Assembly (NCBI GenBank): GCA_947244325.1
Contig: CAMXJY010000003.1
Location: forward strand, 92,792 to 156,791
Origin: an uncultured Clostridium sp.
GTDB lineage: Bacteria > Bacillota > Clostridia > TANB77 > CAG-508
Length of the DNA stretch: 64,000 nt
Reading direction: 5' to 3'
In this document: positions 1 through 9,722 of the stretch, in pieces
Layout: each line of letters begins with the position of its first letter
Position numbering within the stretch: the first letter of the stretch is position 1
Program-made: the position numbers and the translations under genes
Notes under the pieces: model-generated
Seen by the model: only the letters and a program-made list of their open reading frames with translations
Told to the model about the DNA's origin: nothing
The model's database searches: none

Positions 1-847
1 CTTGTACATCTGAAATTGTTGTTCCAATACTTGAACTATCTTTTACATTTAAGTTATTTAATGTTTTTAAATCTAATCCACTTATCTCTAAGTCTTTTAA
101 ATCTTGTCTCATTCCTTTTACATCTTCTGCTAAAGGTTCGATAGCTCTTTCATTTGCTTTAAATTCATTAGAATCTGGGTCCATTCCAGCCATCATATCT
201 TTATAAGATTTAATTTTCAGTAATTTTTCTTCAATATCTGAAAATAATTTTTCAGCTTTTTTGCAATCTTCTAATTCTTGCATTTTACTTTTTGAAAGAT
301 ATTTTTTACTAACTTCTGAATAAACTGTATTTCCAAATAATTTTCTAATTTCTTTTTGTTCATCTAAAAGTGGTGTTAACATATCAATTTTTTCTTGACT
401 TCTTGTAATTTCATTTTCAGCATTATCTACAAATTCACGATCTGTTACTCCTCTTTCTGCAAGTTCAGAAACGATTTTATCTTCGTTTAATAAAACACCT
501 ATTGTACTAGACATTTTGTCTTTTAAAGCTTTTCTAGCATTTTTCTCATCGTCACTACTTATTGAATTATGGTCAATATTACTTGTTATTTTTGCATCAA
601 CTAATTTTAATACTTCAATAAAATCAACATCTTCTGTTAAATCATCAGATACTTTTACACCTATTACTTTTCTTCCATCTGGTGTAACTTCTAATTTTGA
701 TCCTACTTTCATTAAACTTGCAACAAATTTTGTTAGTTTTTCATAAGATTCTTTTTCTCCATCTTGAGATAAATTTTCAATTTCTTCTAATAATCTTTGT
801 AGTCTTGGTCCAACTAAATCTTTTTTTGATATTTTTTCAATATTCAT
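1..847 (-). CDS. Coiled-coil protein of unknown function, 3' end cut by window edge
   Basis: The frame is open from an ATG at 847 down to base 1, giving 282 visible residues; the C-terminus lies outside the window. The protein begins MNIEKISKKDLVGPRLQRLL and is rich in Lys, Glu, Asp and Leu, with long stretches that look like charged helices or coiled coil (for example around residues 140-230). No signal peptide, membrane segment or catalytic motif is visible and I do not recognise the family. It follows a 52-aa coiled-coil gene by 44 bases and shares its promoter, so the two are probably one operon. A strong ribosome site lies 33 bases upstream of the ATG with a hairpin between them. Real gene: confident; function unknown. 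Confidence 0.8.
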   Translation of the reverse strand, partial: MNIEKISKKDLVGPRLQRLLEEIENLSQDGEKESYEKLTKFVASLMKVGSKLEVTPDGRKVIGVKVSDDLTEDVDFIEVLKLVDAKITSNIDHNSISSDDEKNARKALKDKMSSTIGVLLNEDKIVSELAERGVTDREFVDNAENEITRSQEKIDMLTPLLDEQKEIRKLFGNTVYSEVSKKYLSKSKMQELEDCKKAEKLFSDIEEKLLKIKSYKDMMAGMDPDSNEFKANERAIEPLAEDVKGMRQDLKDLEISGLDLKTLNNLNVKDSSSIGTTISDVQ

Positions 848-856
848 TTTTTCTTG

Positions 857-890
857 GTAGTTAATTTTAAATTAACTACACTCCTCCTTT
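857..890 (-). promoter_or_regulatory. Ribosome site separated from its start codon by a perfect hairpin
   Basis: On the minus strand AAAGGAGGAG (890-881) is followed by a perfect 11-bp inverted repeat with a one-base centre (879-857; left arm GTAGTTAATTT), then nine bases, then the ATG at 847. The linear gap between ribosome site and ATG is too long for normal initiation, but if the hairpin folds only about ten unpaired bases remain. This suggests the stem brings the ribosome site to working distance. Confidence 0.65.
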
Positions 891-891
891 A

Positions 892-1050
892 TTATTTATT
901 TTTTTCTGCTATTGTTTTCAATAAAGCTTCTAGTTTATTTACCTTCATTAAGTACTCAGCAAGCTCTGTTGCTGTAGCTTCTTCTTTAGAATCTGTTATT
1001 AATTCTTGCAGTTCATTTATCTTATTTATAATGTTTTGTCTTTGGTCCAA
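892..1050 (-). CDS. Small coiled-coil protein, 52 aa, TTG start
   Basis: The product (MDQRQNIINKINELQEL...) is a highly helical, heptad-like small protein of unknown function. I chose the TTG at 1050 because AAGGAGGG sits just upstream (1062-1055). A GTG at 1083 in the same frame would extend it by 11 residues, but it falls at or before the transcription start predicted from the consensus promoter at 1089-1117, so it cannot easily be the start. Its stop codon lies next to the ribosome site of the following coiled-coil gene, suggesting that the two are made together. It could be a small partner or regulator of that larger protein; this is inference. Confidence 0.7.
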   Translation of the reverse strand: MDQRQNIINKINELQELITDSKEEATATELAEYLMKVNKLEALLKTIAEKNK

Positions 1051-1088
1051 ATTTCCCTCCTTCTTTTGAATAAACAATCTCACTTGAT

Positions 1089-1117
1089 ATTATAGCACAA
1101 CTGGTATATTATGTCAA
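1089..1117 (-). promoter_or_regulatory. Perfect sigma-A promoter
   Basis: Minus strand TTGACA (1117-1112), 17-bp spacer, TATAAT (1094-1089). Both hexamers match the housekeeping consensus exactly. It drives the 52-aa coiled-coil gene and the larger coiled-coil gene behind it. Confidence 0.9.
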
Positions 1118-1168
1118 CATTTTTGGGATTTTTTATGTATACAAATTTTCCATAATATCTTTTTATAT

Positions 1169-2551
1169 TTATTCTTTTTTAATTTTTATTTTTTCTAGTG
1201 CTCTATCTGCCATTTTCGAGTATTTAATTTTCTTGTCTTTTATATTTTCTTCTAATTTTGGTAATATACCAAAATTGGCATTCATTGGTTGAAATTTATT
1301 ATTCTCTGTTGATATATATTTTGCTAAAGCACCTATTACTGTATTTTCATCAAACACTATTTTTCTTTCTTCATAGCTTTGATTTATATTATCTTCACTA
1401 TTATATATATCAAACAGTATGGCTGCATTTATTCCTGCAACAAATCCTGATGATATAGATTCTACATATCCTTCCACTCCTGTTATTTGCCCTGCAAAAA
1501 ATATATTAATATTTTTCTTCATATTATATGTGTTATCAAGTATTGTTGTAGAGTTTATATATGTATTTCTATGCATAACCCCATATTTTACAAAATTTGC
1601 TTTTTCTAAACCAGGAATCAAAGAAAATACTCTTTTTTGCTCTCCATATTTTAAATTTGTTTGAAACCCTACTATATTATATAAATTGCCTTGAGTATTA
1701 TCTTGTCTTAATTGTATAATCGCATATGGTCTTCTTCCTGTTCTTAAATCTGTAAATCCAACTGGTTTTAAAGGACCAAATCTTAATGTATCTATTCCTC
1801 TTTTTGCCATTATTTCAAGTGGCATGCACCCTTCAAAAATTTCTCTTTTCTCAAATTCATGTAGTGTAATAACTTCTGCATTTATTAGTTCTTCATAAAA
1901 TCTTTCATATTCTTCCTTATTCATAGGAAGATTTATATAGCTTCCAGTTTGATTTTTTATTCTATCAATCCATACATCGTATTCTTCATCTTTTCCGCGT
2001 TCCTCTTCATATCTATCTCCATAAAAAGCTATATTCATATCTATAGAATCTTTTTCTATTATTGGTGCTGCTGCATCATAGAAAAATAATTTATCATTTC
2101 CAGTTAATTCTGAAATTTTTTCAGATAAGTCTCTAGATGTAAGTGGCCCTGTTGCTATAATTACAATTTTATCTTTTGGAATTTCTGTAAGTTCTTCCCT
2201 TATTACTTCTATATATTGATTTGACTCTACTTTTTTTGTTACTTCTTGTGAAAACTTTTCTCTATCTACCGCTAAAGCTTGTCCTGCTGGAACACTTACA
2301 CTATCAGCTATAGGTATTAATTCACTACCAAGCAGTCGTAATTCTTCTTTTAATAATCCACACGCATTTGTAATACTATTTGATTTAAAAGAATTACTAC
2401 AAACTATTTCTGCCAAATTTTCATTAGAATGAGCTTCTGAAAATTTATTTGGTTTCATTTCATATAATTTTACTTTTACTTTTCTTTTAGCAAGTTGCAA
2501 AGCTGCTTCACACCCAGCTAAGCCCCCTCCTATTACTATTACGTCTTTCAT
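1169..2551 (-). CDS. trmFO: Methylenetetrahydrofolate-tRNA-(uracil-54-C5) methyltransferase TrmFO
   Basis: TrmFO is the folate/FAD-dependent enzyme that makes ribothymidine at position 54 of tRNA, in the cytosol, in most Firmicutes. The 460-aa product starts with the FAD-binding glycine motif IGGGLAG (residues 7-13). Two conserved cysteines are visible, C51 in AEIVCSNS and C242 in EGCMPLEIMAKRG, matching the pair known in the Bacillus enzyme. The FAGQITGVEGYVESISSG segment near residue 355 is typical of the family. Length is slightly above the usual 435-450. It lies between unrelated coiled-coil genes, 42 bases downstream of the 729-aa gene, and may be read through from it. Confidence 0.95.
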   Translation of the reverse strand: MKDVIVIGGGLAGCEAALQLAKRKVKVKLYEMKPNKFSEAHSNENLAEIVCSNSFKSNSITNACGLLKEELRLLGSELIPIADSVSVPAGQALAVDREKFSQEVTKKVESNQYIEVIREELTEIPKDKIVIIATGPLTSRDLSEKISELTGNDKLFFYDAAAPIIEKDSIDMNIAFYGDRYEEERGKDEEYDVWIDRIKNQTGSYINLPMNKEEYERFYEELINAEVITLHEFEKREIFEGCMPLEIMAKRGIDTLRFGPLKPVGFTDLRTGRRPYAIIQLRQDNTQGNLYNIVGFQTNLKYGEQKRVFSLIPGLEKANFVKYGVMHRNTYINSTTILDNTYNMKKNINIFFAGQITGVEGYVESISSGFVAGINAAILFDIYNSEDNINQSYEERKIVFDENTVIGALAKYISTENNKFQPMNANFGILPKLEENIKDKKIKYSKMADRALEKIKIKKE

Positions 2552-2592
2552 ATCATTTTATTACTTTCTTTTATATTTTTAATCGATATTTA

Positions 2593-4782
2593 CTAATATT
2601 CAAAATCTTCACCATCTTGTGAATCTGGAGCACTACTTCTATTAATATCATCATTTGCTTTTTGCATTTGCTCGTTACTTAAATTAGTATTTGCCTGTAT
2701 TATTGGTGTTTGTTCTAATTTGTATCTTTCATCAAAACTTGGTTCTTTATTTCTTCTACTTTTAATTACTTGTTTTTCACTTTCTTTTTTCTTAAATAAT
2801 TTTGCTATTTTGCTAAATAAGCCTTTTTTCTCATCTTGTACCGCTGGTAAATTGTCACTTTCTTGACTTTCATACTGTTCTTTGTTTGCTTGAATACTTC
2901 TTACATATGAAATGGGCATAGCAACAAAATTTTGTATTGAAAATGCTGCTGATATAATAGCCCTTCTTGCTGGTTCAAAAAAACTACTTTTTCTTTCAGT
3001 ATTCATGTTATGTTCAAACCTAGTTTCATTTAATTTTCTAATTGAATCCAAGTCTTCAAATCCAACATCCAATACAACAGCTTTTTTAAATAATTTATCC
3101 ATTTGAGTATCAGAAATCTTTGCATATTTTTCACTTAATTTACTAACTTGTCCTCTAAACTTCTCTACCTTTTTTTCATGTTTTTTTCCTTTTCTTTCTG
3201 GAATATTTACATCAATTTGAGATTTCATAATTTTCATTTGTACATTTATTTTTGAAAATTCTTTCAAATCTTCTCTTGACTTTCCTTTTAAATTTTCAAG
3301 TTGATAAATTTTTCTTCTATCTACATCTATTTCACCATTTCCATTTTGTTTTAGATATTCACCAAATTGCTCTTTATGTTCTACCATATATTGTTTTATA
3401 AAATTTGCAGGATTTGAATTCTTACCATAACTATCATCCTTTAAACATTGATTATATAAAAGTACTATTGCCTTTGTTCTATCCTCATTACTTCCCTTTA
3501 CAAGTGAAAATACATCAGCTGATTTAAAAACACTATTAACAATTCTCTTTTCTTCTGTATATGTAAAACCTCTTTTAATTTCTGATAATTTATTTATAGC
3601 ATTAACATTGTTGAATTCTCCTTTTGCTGCAATTTTTTCTAAGTCTTCTTTTCCTATTATAGGCTCAATTTGATGCTTAACAGAAAAATCAATAATATCT
3701 TGATAATTTGTTCCTATATCTAATTTTTTACAAACTTGTTCAAACATTTTGTTAATAGTTCTATCTTGTGAAAGTACACCTCTGGCAAGAACAGTTAATA
3801 AATCCTTTTTATTAGTTTCATCTAAAGAATCTACATCATACTTATCGCCCATATCTCCTATTATCTTATTATAATTTTTTAAGTATTCAAATAATGTTAC
3901 TTTATTTTCCTGTTCTTTCCACTTTTCAGTAAATTTAACAACTTTATCTGGGTCTATTTCTCCTTGTTCATCTAAAATCATACTAAAATATTTTGAGCCT
4001 TCAGCACTTTTTAGTTTTTCAAAATGTTTATTATACATTTCACTTAAATCAGTAGCATAACCTCTTTTTTGTCTTTCGATTACTTCTGTAAGCATAAATG
4101 CAGCTTTAGTAAAATTAATATCTACAATACTGTCTATTTTTACAAAACCCATACTTGCTTTTATATAATTAATTTCTAATTCTGATATACCAGTTTTTCT
4201 TAATTCTTCTTTATCTTCTATACTATTATTTTTATTTTCAAAAGAATTCTTAATATTTCCTGCACTTTGCACATAATCATTTATAATTTTACTTCTAGTA
4301 GTTTTGTCAGCTGCCTCCCACATTTTTTCTATTGCATTTTCCTTAGACATAAATTCTATTTTTTTATTCTTATCTACTTCTATAAAACCATAATCTCCAT
4401 CAATTCCATAAGCTCTTTTTTGTTTTATGCTTTCTTCAACATTTTGTTCACCTGAAAAATCTAAAATTATTCCATTAGGTCTTTCATTTATTCCTCTAAC
4501 TATATTTCTATAAACAATTTCTAAAGTTTCTAATGCATTTTTCTCATTTTCTACTGAGCTACTTGAATCTTTATATAAATTTGCAATCATCTGATCTGTA
4601 ATGCCAAATTTATACAAATTATTTAATCTTATGACAACAATATTTGATTTATCAGCAAGTAAAGAAAATATATCAAAAGTTTTATTTTCATTATCAATAA
4701 TTATAGAGTTATTATCTTTCTCTACATTATTTTTACTTTCTTCTTTAATTACTTTCTTACTCTTTTCGTCATTTTCACTCAT
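2593..4782 (-). CDS. Large charged helical protein, paralogue of the 1492-aa neighbour
   Basis: The 729-aa product is unknown to me. Its first ~130 residues match the upstream 1492-aa protein: both have a D-[IL]-x-S/D-L-x-x-[DE] opening, then RLNNLYKFGIT / RLKNLFKFGVT, an NIVRGI/ALAIKI helix, and PNGIILDF / PNGIVIDL. The middle is charged and helical. Near residue 600 there is a weakly hydrophobic stretch (ISAAFSIQNFVAMPISYV), and near residue 650 an amphipathic, basic helix GLFSKIAKLFKKK. The C-terminus is acidic and ends DGEDFEY. The amphipathic helix suggests membrane contact; this is inference. ATG at 4782 has a GGTGAG ribosome site. Confidence 0.85.
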   Translation of the reverse strand: MSENDEKSKKVIKEESKNNVEKDNNSIIIDNENKTFDIFSLLADKSNIVVIRLNNLYKFGITDQMIANLYKDSSSSVENEKNALETLEIVYRNIVRGINERPNGIILDFSGEQNVEESIKQKRAYGIDGDYGFIEVDKNKKIEFMSKENAIEKMWEAADKTTRSKIINDYVQSAGNIKNSFENKNNSIEDKEELRKTGISELEINYIKASMGFVKIDSIVDINFTKAAFMLTEVIERQKRGYATDLSEMYNKHFEKLKSAEGSKYFSMILDEQGEIDPDKVVKFTEKWKEQENKVTLFEYLKNYNKIIGDMGDKYDVDSLDETNKKDLLTVLARGVLSQDRTINKMFEQVCKKLDIGTNYQDIIDFSVKHQIEPIIGKEDLEKIAAKGEFNNVNAINKLSEIKRGFTYTEEKRIVNSVFKSADVFSLVKGSNEDRTKAIVLLYNQCLKDDSYGKNSNPANFIKQYMVEHKEQFGEYLKQNGNGEIDVDRRKIYQLENLKGKSREDLKEFSKINVQMKIMKSQIDVNIPERKGKKHEKKVEKFRGQVSKLSEKYAKISDTQMDKLFKKAVVLDVGFEDLDSIRKLNETRFEHNMNTERKSSFFEPARRAIISAAFSIQNFVAMPISYVRSIQANKEQYESQESDNLPAVQDEKKGLFSKIAKLFKKKESEKQVIKSRRNKEPSFDERYKLEQTPIIQANTNLSNEQMQKANDDINRSSAPDSQDGEDFEY

Positions 4783-4870
4783 AAAATCTCACCATAAAAC
4801 TATTTTAATAATTTTATTATAGATATGATAATTGTCATTTACAATAACAAAAGGATTACATTTCAAACAA

Positions 4871-4901
4871 AAATAAGCACTTTCCTTCAAAGTGCTTATT
4901 T
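4871..4901 (-). terminator. Rho-independent terminator
   Basis: Perfect 13-bp stem AAATAAGCACTTT with a five-base loop, followed on the minus strand by TTTTTGTTTG. It ends the transcript of the 1492-aa gene and separates it from the 729-aa paralogue. Confidence 0.85.
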
Positions 4902-4941
4902 CCCTAGTTCATACGTCATTTCAATTTTTTTATTTTTTATA

Positions 4942-7900
4942 TTAATATCCTATTCCATCATCTTCACCATAACCTGAACCTTCCGGAATTTGATTTCCGT
5001 ATACCTCTTTTCCTAAATCATTACTAGCTCTATTCGCATACGCAACTTCTTTAGCTGAACCTGTAAATCCAGGTACTTTTAAACTAGCATCAAAATCACT
5101 ATATTTTGCAATACTATTTCTTGTCTCTGGTTCTACTAATTCTACTTCTGGCATCTTTGAATTATTTCTATTTCCTAATATTCTATTTAAAATTTTTGAA
5201 ACAATATTTTGTTTTTTAGGTTGCTCTTCAGGTTGTTGCATGTTAATTTCTTCTACTTGAAGACCATTATTAGCTAAATTAGAACTTGCTCCTGCTATAT
5301 TTTCGTCTACTGTAGTTTCAGGTAATTTTGGAGTTACAATTCTACTAAAAAAGTTTTTTATTCTATCTAATATGCCTACTTTTTGTAGTTTTATATTTTC
5401 AGCTTTTATTTCATCTTTTCTTACTTGTTCTGTTTCTAATTCTCGTTTAACTTCTGGTTCAGCTTGTTTTATAACCGCTTCAGATGTATGTTCACTAGAT
5501 TGTTCATTTCTTTGATTTTCTTGTTTCTTAGCAGCTTTTATTCTTTCTTCGCGTTTTTTATTTTCAGATTTCATAAATTCTTTTTCTTGACTTTTTTCAA
5601 GTCTGATTTTTTCAATCTCTCGTAGTTTTTCTTGTGGAGTTTTACCTTTTAATTTTTGAAATTCATCTTTATTCGTTCTAGCATACTGACCCATCTTAGT
5701 GATTACAAATTTCATTTTAGCCTGCTCTAAACTAAATTTCTGTAATTCGTCTAAATCAGTTATTTCAACATCCTTTATTACAGAATACTGGTTTTTTATT
5801 TCTTGCATAAAATTTTCTTCATTTATAACTGCATTACCATTTTCATCAAATTCTAGATACGTAGTTTCTTCAGTATTTAATGCTTCTAAATTTCTATTTG
5901 AAAATTTTGTAAATATTTCTTTTATTTCAGGATCATCAGTATTTTTTACTCTTTCTCTAGACAATAATATAATCTCTAAATATCGTCTTTTTTCAATTGA
6001 ACTTAATTCAGAATATGATACTGTTGTGGTTTTTGAAAAAAATCTTAATATTTCTGAATCTAATTTATCCTCAGAAAACTTTTCAGCTCTTTGTTCTATT
6101 TTTTTCAGTTTTTCACCTTCTAATTCACTCATTTTTTTTACTACACTTGGATGTTTAGTTGATAAACGCATTATTTGATTATTTACTTTTCTTAAAGCTC
6201 TCTCATCTGGTACTTCTGCATTTTGTAATCTATCCCTTTCAGAAAACAATAATGCACATTGATACTTAATTGCATCATTTTTATCTTCTATCCAAGAATT
6301 GACTGTTACTTTTGCATTCAAATTTTTAAAAGTTTCCATTTCGTTTTTACTTAAATCAACTTCTGTAATTAATTCTTCTGCCATTTCTTCAAATGGAAAA
6401 TCCGAATCTGTTACTTTTTCTATCATTTTTAATTCGTCTTGAAGAGAAACACGTTCTTTTTCAGGTTCTTTATTTCTTACTAATCTAGTAGCTAAATTTT
6501 TTCTCATAACTTCTATTTTTTCATCTAATTCCTCTTCAGTCAAATTCTCTTCATATTCTAAAGTATATACTGTTCTTGAAATATCAGAAGGCTTGATTGC
6601 ATCTTTAAAATCAAAAAATCTTGAATATAGTACTTTTAATGTTTGCATAGATTTTTGTTTAACTTCTGTATCTTTGCTTCCAAGTCCAAGTAATAATAAA
6701 GTTGCATATCGCTTTTTCTCATCGCCTTCTAACTCTAATGGATCTATTTTTTTTATACTATGAGTTATAACTTTATCTACTAATTCATTTGTATATTCAT
6801 TTACTTCCTTTTTCCATCCATCTTTTAAATTACCCTTTTTATCACGCATTTTTTCTGCAATTTCTCGATATTCAGGATTATTTTTATAAAATTCAGACCT
6901 TGCTTCTAATGTGCTAGTATATTTAGTTGTTCCTTTTGCCATTTCTAATTTGGCTTCCATAAGCAATACATTTTCTCGTTTTTTGATGTCTTCATTTTTT
7001 TTATTTTCTCTTAAAAATATGCTCTCTGCAACTTTATCTTTTCCTAATTTTTCCTTTAATTTTTGATCTATCCTATCAGAATGTAATTCCTTTAATTTTC
7101 TTATCTCATCAGCATCTAAAGCTTGCGTGTTCATAGTATCTAATAAAGCAAGTATAGCATTTTCATCTTTTAAAAAATTAAGTTGCGTATTTAAGTCTTG
7201 TAATTTTTTTTCATTAATTTCTCTTAATCCAGCAAATCTATTATTGCTTTTATCAATTTCTTTTATAAATAATTCTACTAATCTATTAGATTCTTTCCCT
7301 ATATCTAAATTTTCTAAAATTTTAAAAATTTTATCTATAGATACCGTTCCATTCATATTAAAGATAGTATTTTCTTTTAATCCCTTTGTTTGAAAATATC
7401 TTTCAAAATATTCTGCTTCATCTTTAATATAAGCTTTCAATATATTGCATGTTTGTTTATCAGATTTTTCATAATAATGCTTATATATACTAATTACTTG
7501 TAATGCCCTGTTATCTTCTGAAGGTCTTTTTTCACCAAACCCTTCATTAAAAAGATTAAAAATCATTTTTTCTTTATAACTAGAAGTTTCTCTATTTACT
7601 TTAAAAATTTCTGAAACTGTAACATTTTGTTCTTTAGTAAATTTTGACTGAAGCACATCATTAATTCTTTTTGAATCTAATTTTTTTAAATCTTCAATCA
7701 TCTTACTAGATACTGCTCCAACAGACAACTCTCCTAATTGTTTTATTATCTCTTCTTCTGACTCTATATCAAATGCATTCTTATTTAAATTTTCTACACT
7801 TTCTTTAATTTTATTTATTTTTGGTTGTTCTGATTCTCTAACTTCTTCCAAATATTCATTAATTACAGTAATATCATTCTCTAGATTATCTATTGCTTTT

Positions 7901-9420
7901 TGAGTACTTTTTGAAAAAGTTACATTTTTTAAAATATTCTCAACTTTTTTTATAGATACATCTCCATCTTCCCTGAAAATACTCTCATCTGATAAACCTG
8001 AGGCTTTTAAGTATTCTTCTATATATGGGCTCATCTGTCTCATATAATTATTAATAATATTTTTATTTTTGTAATCTTTTTCTTTAGCATATTTTCTGAA
8101 TAATTCCATTAAAATTAGTGCATTATCAGATGCTTCACCCATTTTTTCTCTATCATCAAAACTTTTATTTAATGCTTTATAAACAAGTTCTTTTCTCTTA
8201 CTATTAATCATTACTGTTTTACCAGCAGATTCTCTTTCATTTTCATATTCAGAACCTAACACAATCTTACTTATTTCTTCTTCATAATTATCAATTGTTA
8301 CTTCTTTTTTAAATTTTTCTTTTATATCATCTATACTATTAACTTCTATTCCTATAGTAGCTGCTAATTCTTTAATACTTTCAAAATCTGGTTTTACATT
8401 TAGCATTTGGCAAGCCTTTAAAAACGATTTATGTGTTGCAGAAACATCGCTAACAAAACCTCTTGCTAAAATTTTAACTATTTTTTTCTTTTGTTCTGGG
8501 TTATCTAATTTATTAAATGGTATAGGTTCTTTTTCAAACTCCATAAAAAAGTGGTCAAAATTTTGTTCTAAAAGTGCAGCACTATGTATTGCATTCCATT
8601 TTTCTAAGAACTCTCCTAAATGGCTTAAGTCTAGGCTTCCATATTCATTTATATATTCTTTATAATATTTTGACTCTACATTTTCATTAATTTTTTTCTC
8701 TGCTTTATCTAATTCCTCTTGAGATGCCCCAGCATTTTCTAAATATTTATATCTGAACATATCAAATATAATTTCTCTATCTTCTTTTGCATTTACTAAA
8801 CCATATCTCATTAAATTATTAATTTCATCTGATTCAACTTCAGTAATTCCAAGTGCTATATTTCTTCTTCTTATAGCTTCCTTATCATTATAGTAATCTC
8901 CAATTGCATCAAAAGTATCTTTAATATCATTAAAATCACTTAATAAACTAGCATTCTTAATATCATTTATTTTGATAGATGCTACAATTTCAGCCATTTG
9001 GGTTATATTATTACTTTGTGTAATTGCTTCAATTTTTTCATATGGTATATTCAATTCTCTACATTGATTTTTACTTAATACTTCATCTATTTCACCTGTT
9101 TTTAAATCAATAACAATTCCATTAGGATAGTTAGTTATCTTTATTGCTAATGCTATAAATACTTTTTCTAAATTTTTAAACGCTTCTTCTTTACTACCAC
9201 CAATAGAAATATCTGATGACATATTATATATATTTCTAACTTGTTCTTCAGTTACACCAAATTTAAAAAGATTTTTTAATCTTTTTACAACATCATTGTC
9301 TTCCTGCATAAGGTCATCAAAATCTAATAACTTATTTTGATTTTTATCATATGCAGCACTTTGAACATCTTTATTTTCTTTTCCTGCTAATTTTTCGGTT
9401 TTTTTCTCGTTCTCGTCCAT
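4942..9420 (-). CDS. Giant charged helical protein, 1492 aa
   Basis: The protein is almost wholly predicted-helical and rich in Lys/Glu/Asn, with no signal peptide. The N-terminal ~130 residues match the 729-aa neighbour. The internal region appears to contain two diverged copies of a module: IKKVENILKNVTF near residue 490 and IDKIFKILENLDIG near residue 700 follow similar YFERYFQTKGL/YIEEYLKASGL helices. Two amphipathic basic helices lie near the C-terminus (VGILDRIKNFFSRIV and NIVSKILNRILGNR), and the acidic tail ends DDGIGY. It resembles filament-like or scaffold proteins, but no family is recognised. ATG at 9420 follows CAGGGGATAAA. The gene has its own terminator. Confidence 0.85.
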   Translation of the reverse strand: MDENEKKTEKLAGKENKDVQSAAYDKNQNKLLDFDDLMQEDNDVVKRLKNLFKFGVTEEQVRNIYNMSSDISIGGSKEEAFKNLEKVFIALAIKITNYPNGIVIDLKTGEIDEVLSKNQCRELNIPYEKIEAITQSNNITQMAEIVASIKINDIKNASLLSDFNDIKDTFDAIGDYYNDKEAIRRRNIALGITEVESDEINNLMRYGLVNAKEDREIIFDMFRYKYLENAGASQEELDKAEKKINENVESKYYKEYINEYGSLDLSHLGEFLEKWNAIHSAALLEQNFDHFFMEFEKEPIPFNKLDNPEQKKKIVKILARGFVSDVSATHKSFLKACQMLNVKPDFESIKELAATIGIEVNSIDDIKEKFKKEVTIDNYEEEISKIVLGSEYENERESAGKTVMINSKRKELVYKALNKSFDDREKMGEASDNALILMELFRKYAKEKDYKNKNIINNYMRQMSPYIEEYLKASGLSDESIFREDGDVSIKKVENILKNVTFSKSTQKAIDNLENDITVINEYLEEVRESEQPKINKIKESVENLNKNAFDIESEEEIIKQLGELSVGAVSSKMIEDLKKLDSKRINDVLQSKFTKEQNVTVSEIFKVNRETSSYKEKMIFNLFNEGFGEKRPSEDNRALQVISIYKHYYEKSDKQTCNILKAYIKDEAEYFERYFQTKGLKENTIFNMNGTVSIDKIFKILENLDIGKESNRLVELFIKEIDKSNNRFAGLREINEKKLQDLNTQLNFLKDENAILALLDTMNTQALDADEIRKLKELHSDRIDQKLKEKLGKDKVAESIFLRENKKNEDIKKRENVLLMEAKLEMAKGTTKYTSTLEARSEFYKNNPEYREIAEKMRDKKGNLKDGWKKEVNEYTNELVDKVITHSIKKIDPLELEGDEKKRYATLLLLGLGSKDTEVKQKSMQTLKVLYSRFFDFKDAIKPSDISRTVYTLEYEENLTEEELDEKIEVMRKNLATRLVRNKEPEKERVSLQDELKMIEKVTDSDFPFEEMAEELITEVDLSKNEMETFKNLNAKVTVNSWIEDKNDAIKYQCALLFSERDRLQNAEVPDERALRKVNNQIMRLSTKHPSVVKKMSELEGEKLKKIEQRAEKFSEDKLDSEILRFFSKTTTVSYSELSSIEKRRYLEIILLSRERVKNTDDPEIKEIFTKFSNRNLEALNTEETTYLEFDENGNAVINEENFMQEIKNQYSVIKDVEITDLDELQKFSLEQAKMKFVITKMGQYARTNKDEFQKLKGKTPQEKLREIEKIRLEKSQEKEFMKSENKKREERIKAAKKQENQRNEQSSEHTSEAVIKQAEPEVKRELETEQVRKDEIKAENIKLQKVGILDRIKNFFSRIVTPKLPETTVDENIAGASSNLANNGLQVEEINMQQPEEQPKKQNIVSKILNRILGNRNNSKMPEVELVEPETRNSIAKYSDFDASLKVPGFTGSAKEVAYANRASNDLGKEVYGNQIPEGSGYGEDDGIGY

Positions 9421-9722
9421 TTTATCCCCTGTAATACAACATTATATATTATTATACATTTTATTATAATTTTTAACTTTTTTATTTTCAATTACATTAT
9501 TATTACATTTTTATTTTTTACAAAAAAGTAATATTTTGTCGCATTTTGTGGTATTTATATGAATACAAAATATATTTTTATTATCTATTATTTAATAAAT
9601 AATTATAAATTTTTTATAAGAATAATAGTGGAGAATAAATAAAAATACACTCTATCTTATTAATGCAAATCTATTTTAATTTGCACTATCAAAATAAAGT
9701 GTATTCTTTTTATAATTATTTT
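9421..9722. other. AT-rich intergenic region
   Basis: About 300 bases with no credible gene. The left part is poly-A/T-rich and probably holds the promoter of the 1492-aa gene (several TATAAT-like boxes, none with a clear -35). The right part holds the topA terminator. Confidence 0.6.
9645..9705 (-). terminator. Nested hairpin terminator of topA
   Basis: Outer arms AATACACT (9645-9652) and AGTGTATT (9698-9705) enclose an inner stem TGCAAAT (9664-9670) / ATTTGCA (9678-9684). On the minus strand it is followed by a U-rich tract. Position directly behind topA supports a terminator. Confidence 0.7.

Noticed and set aside
5699..6178. 159-codon plus-strand frame opposite the 1492-aa gene
   Set aside because: Antisense shadow of a Lys/Glu-rich coding strand; Ser/Phe-rich with no domain.
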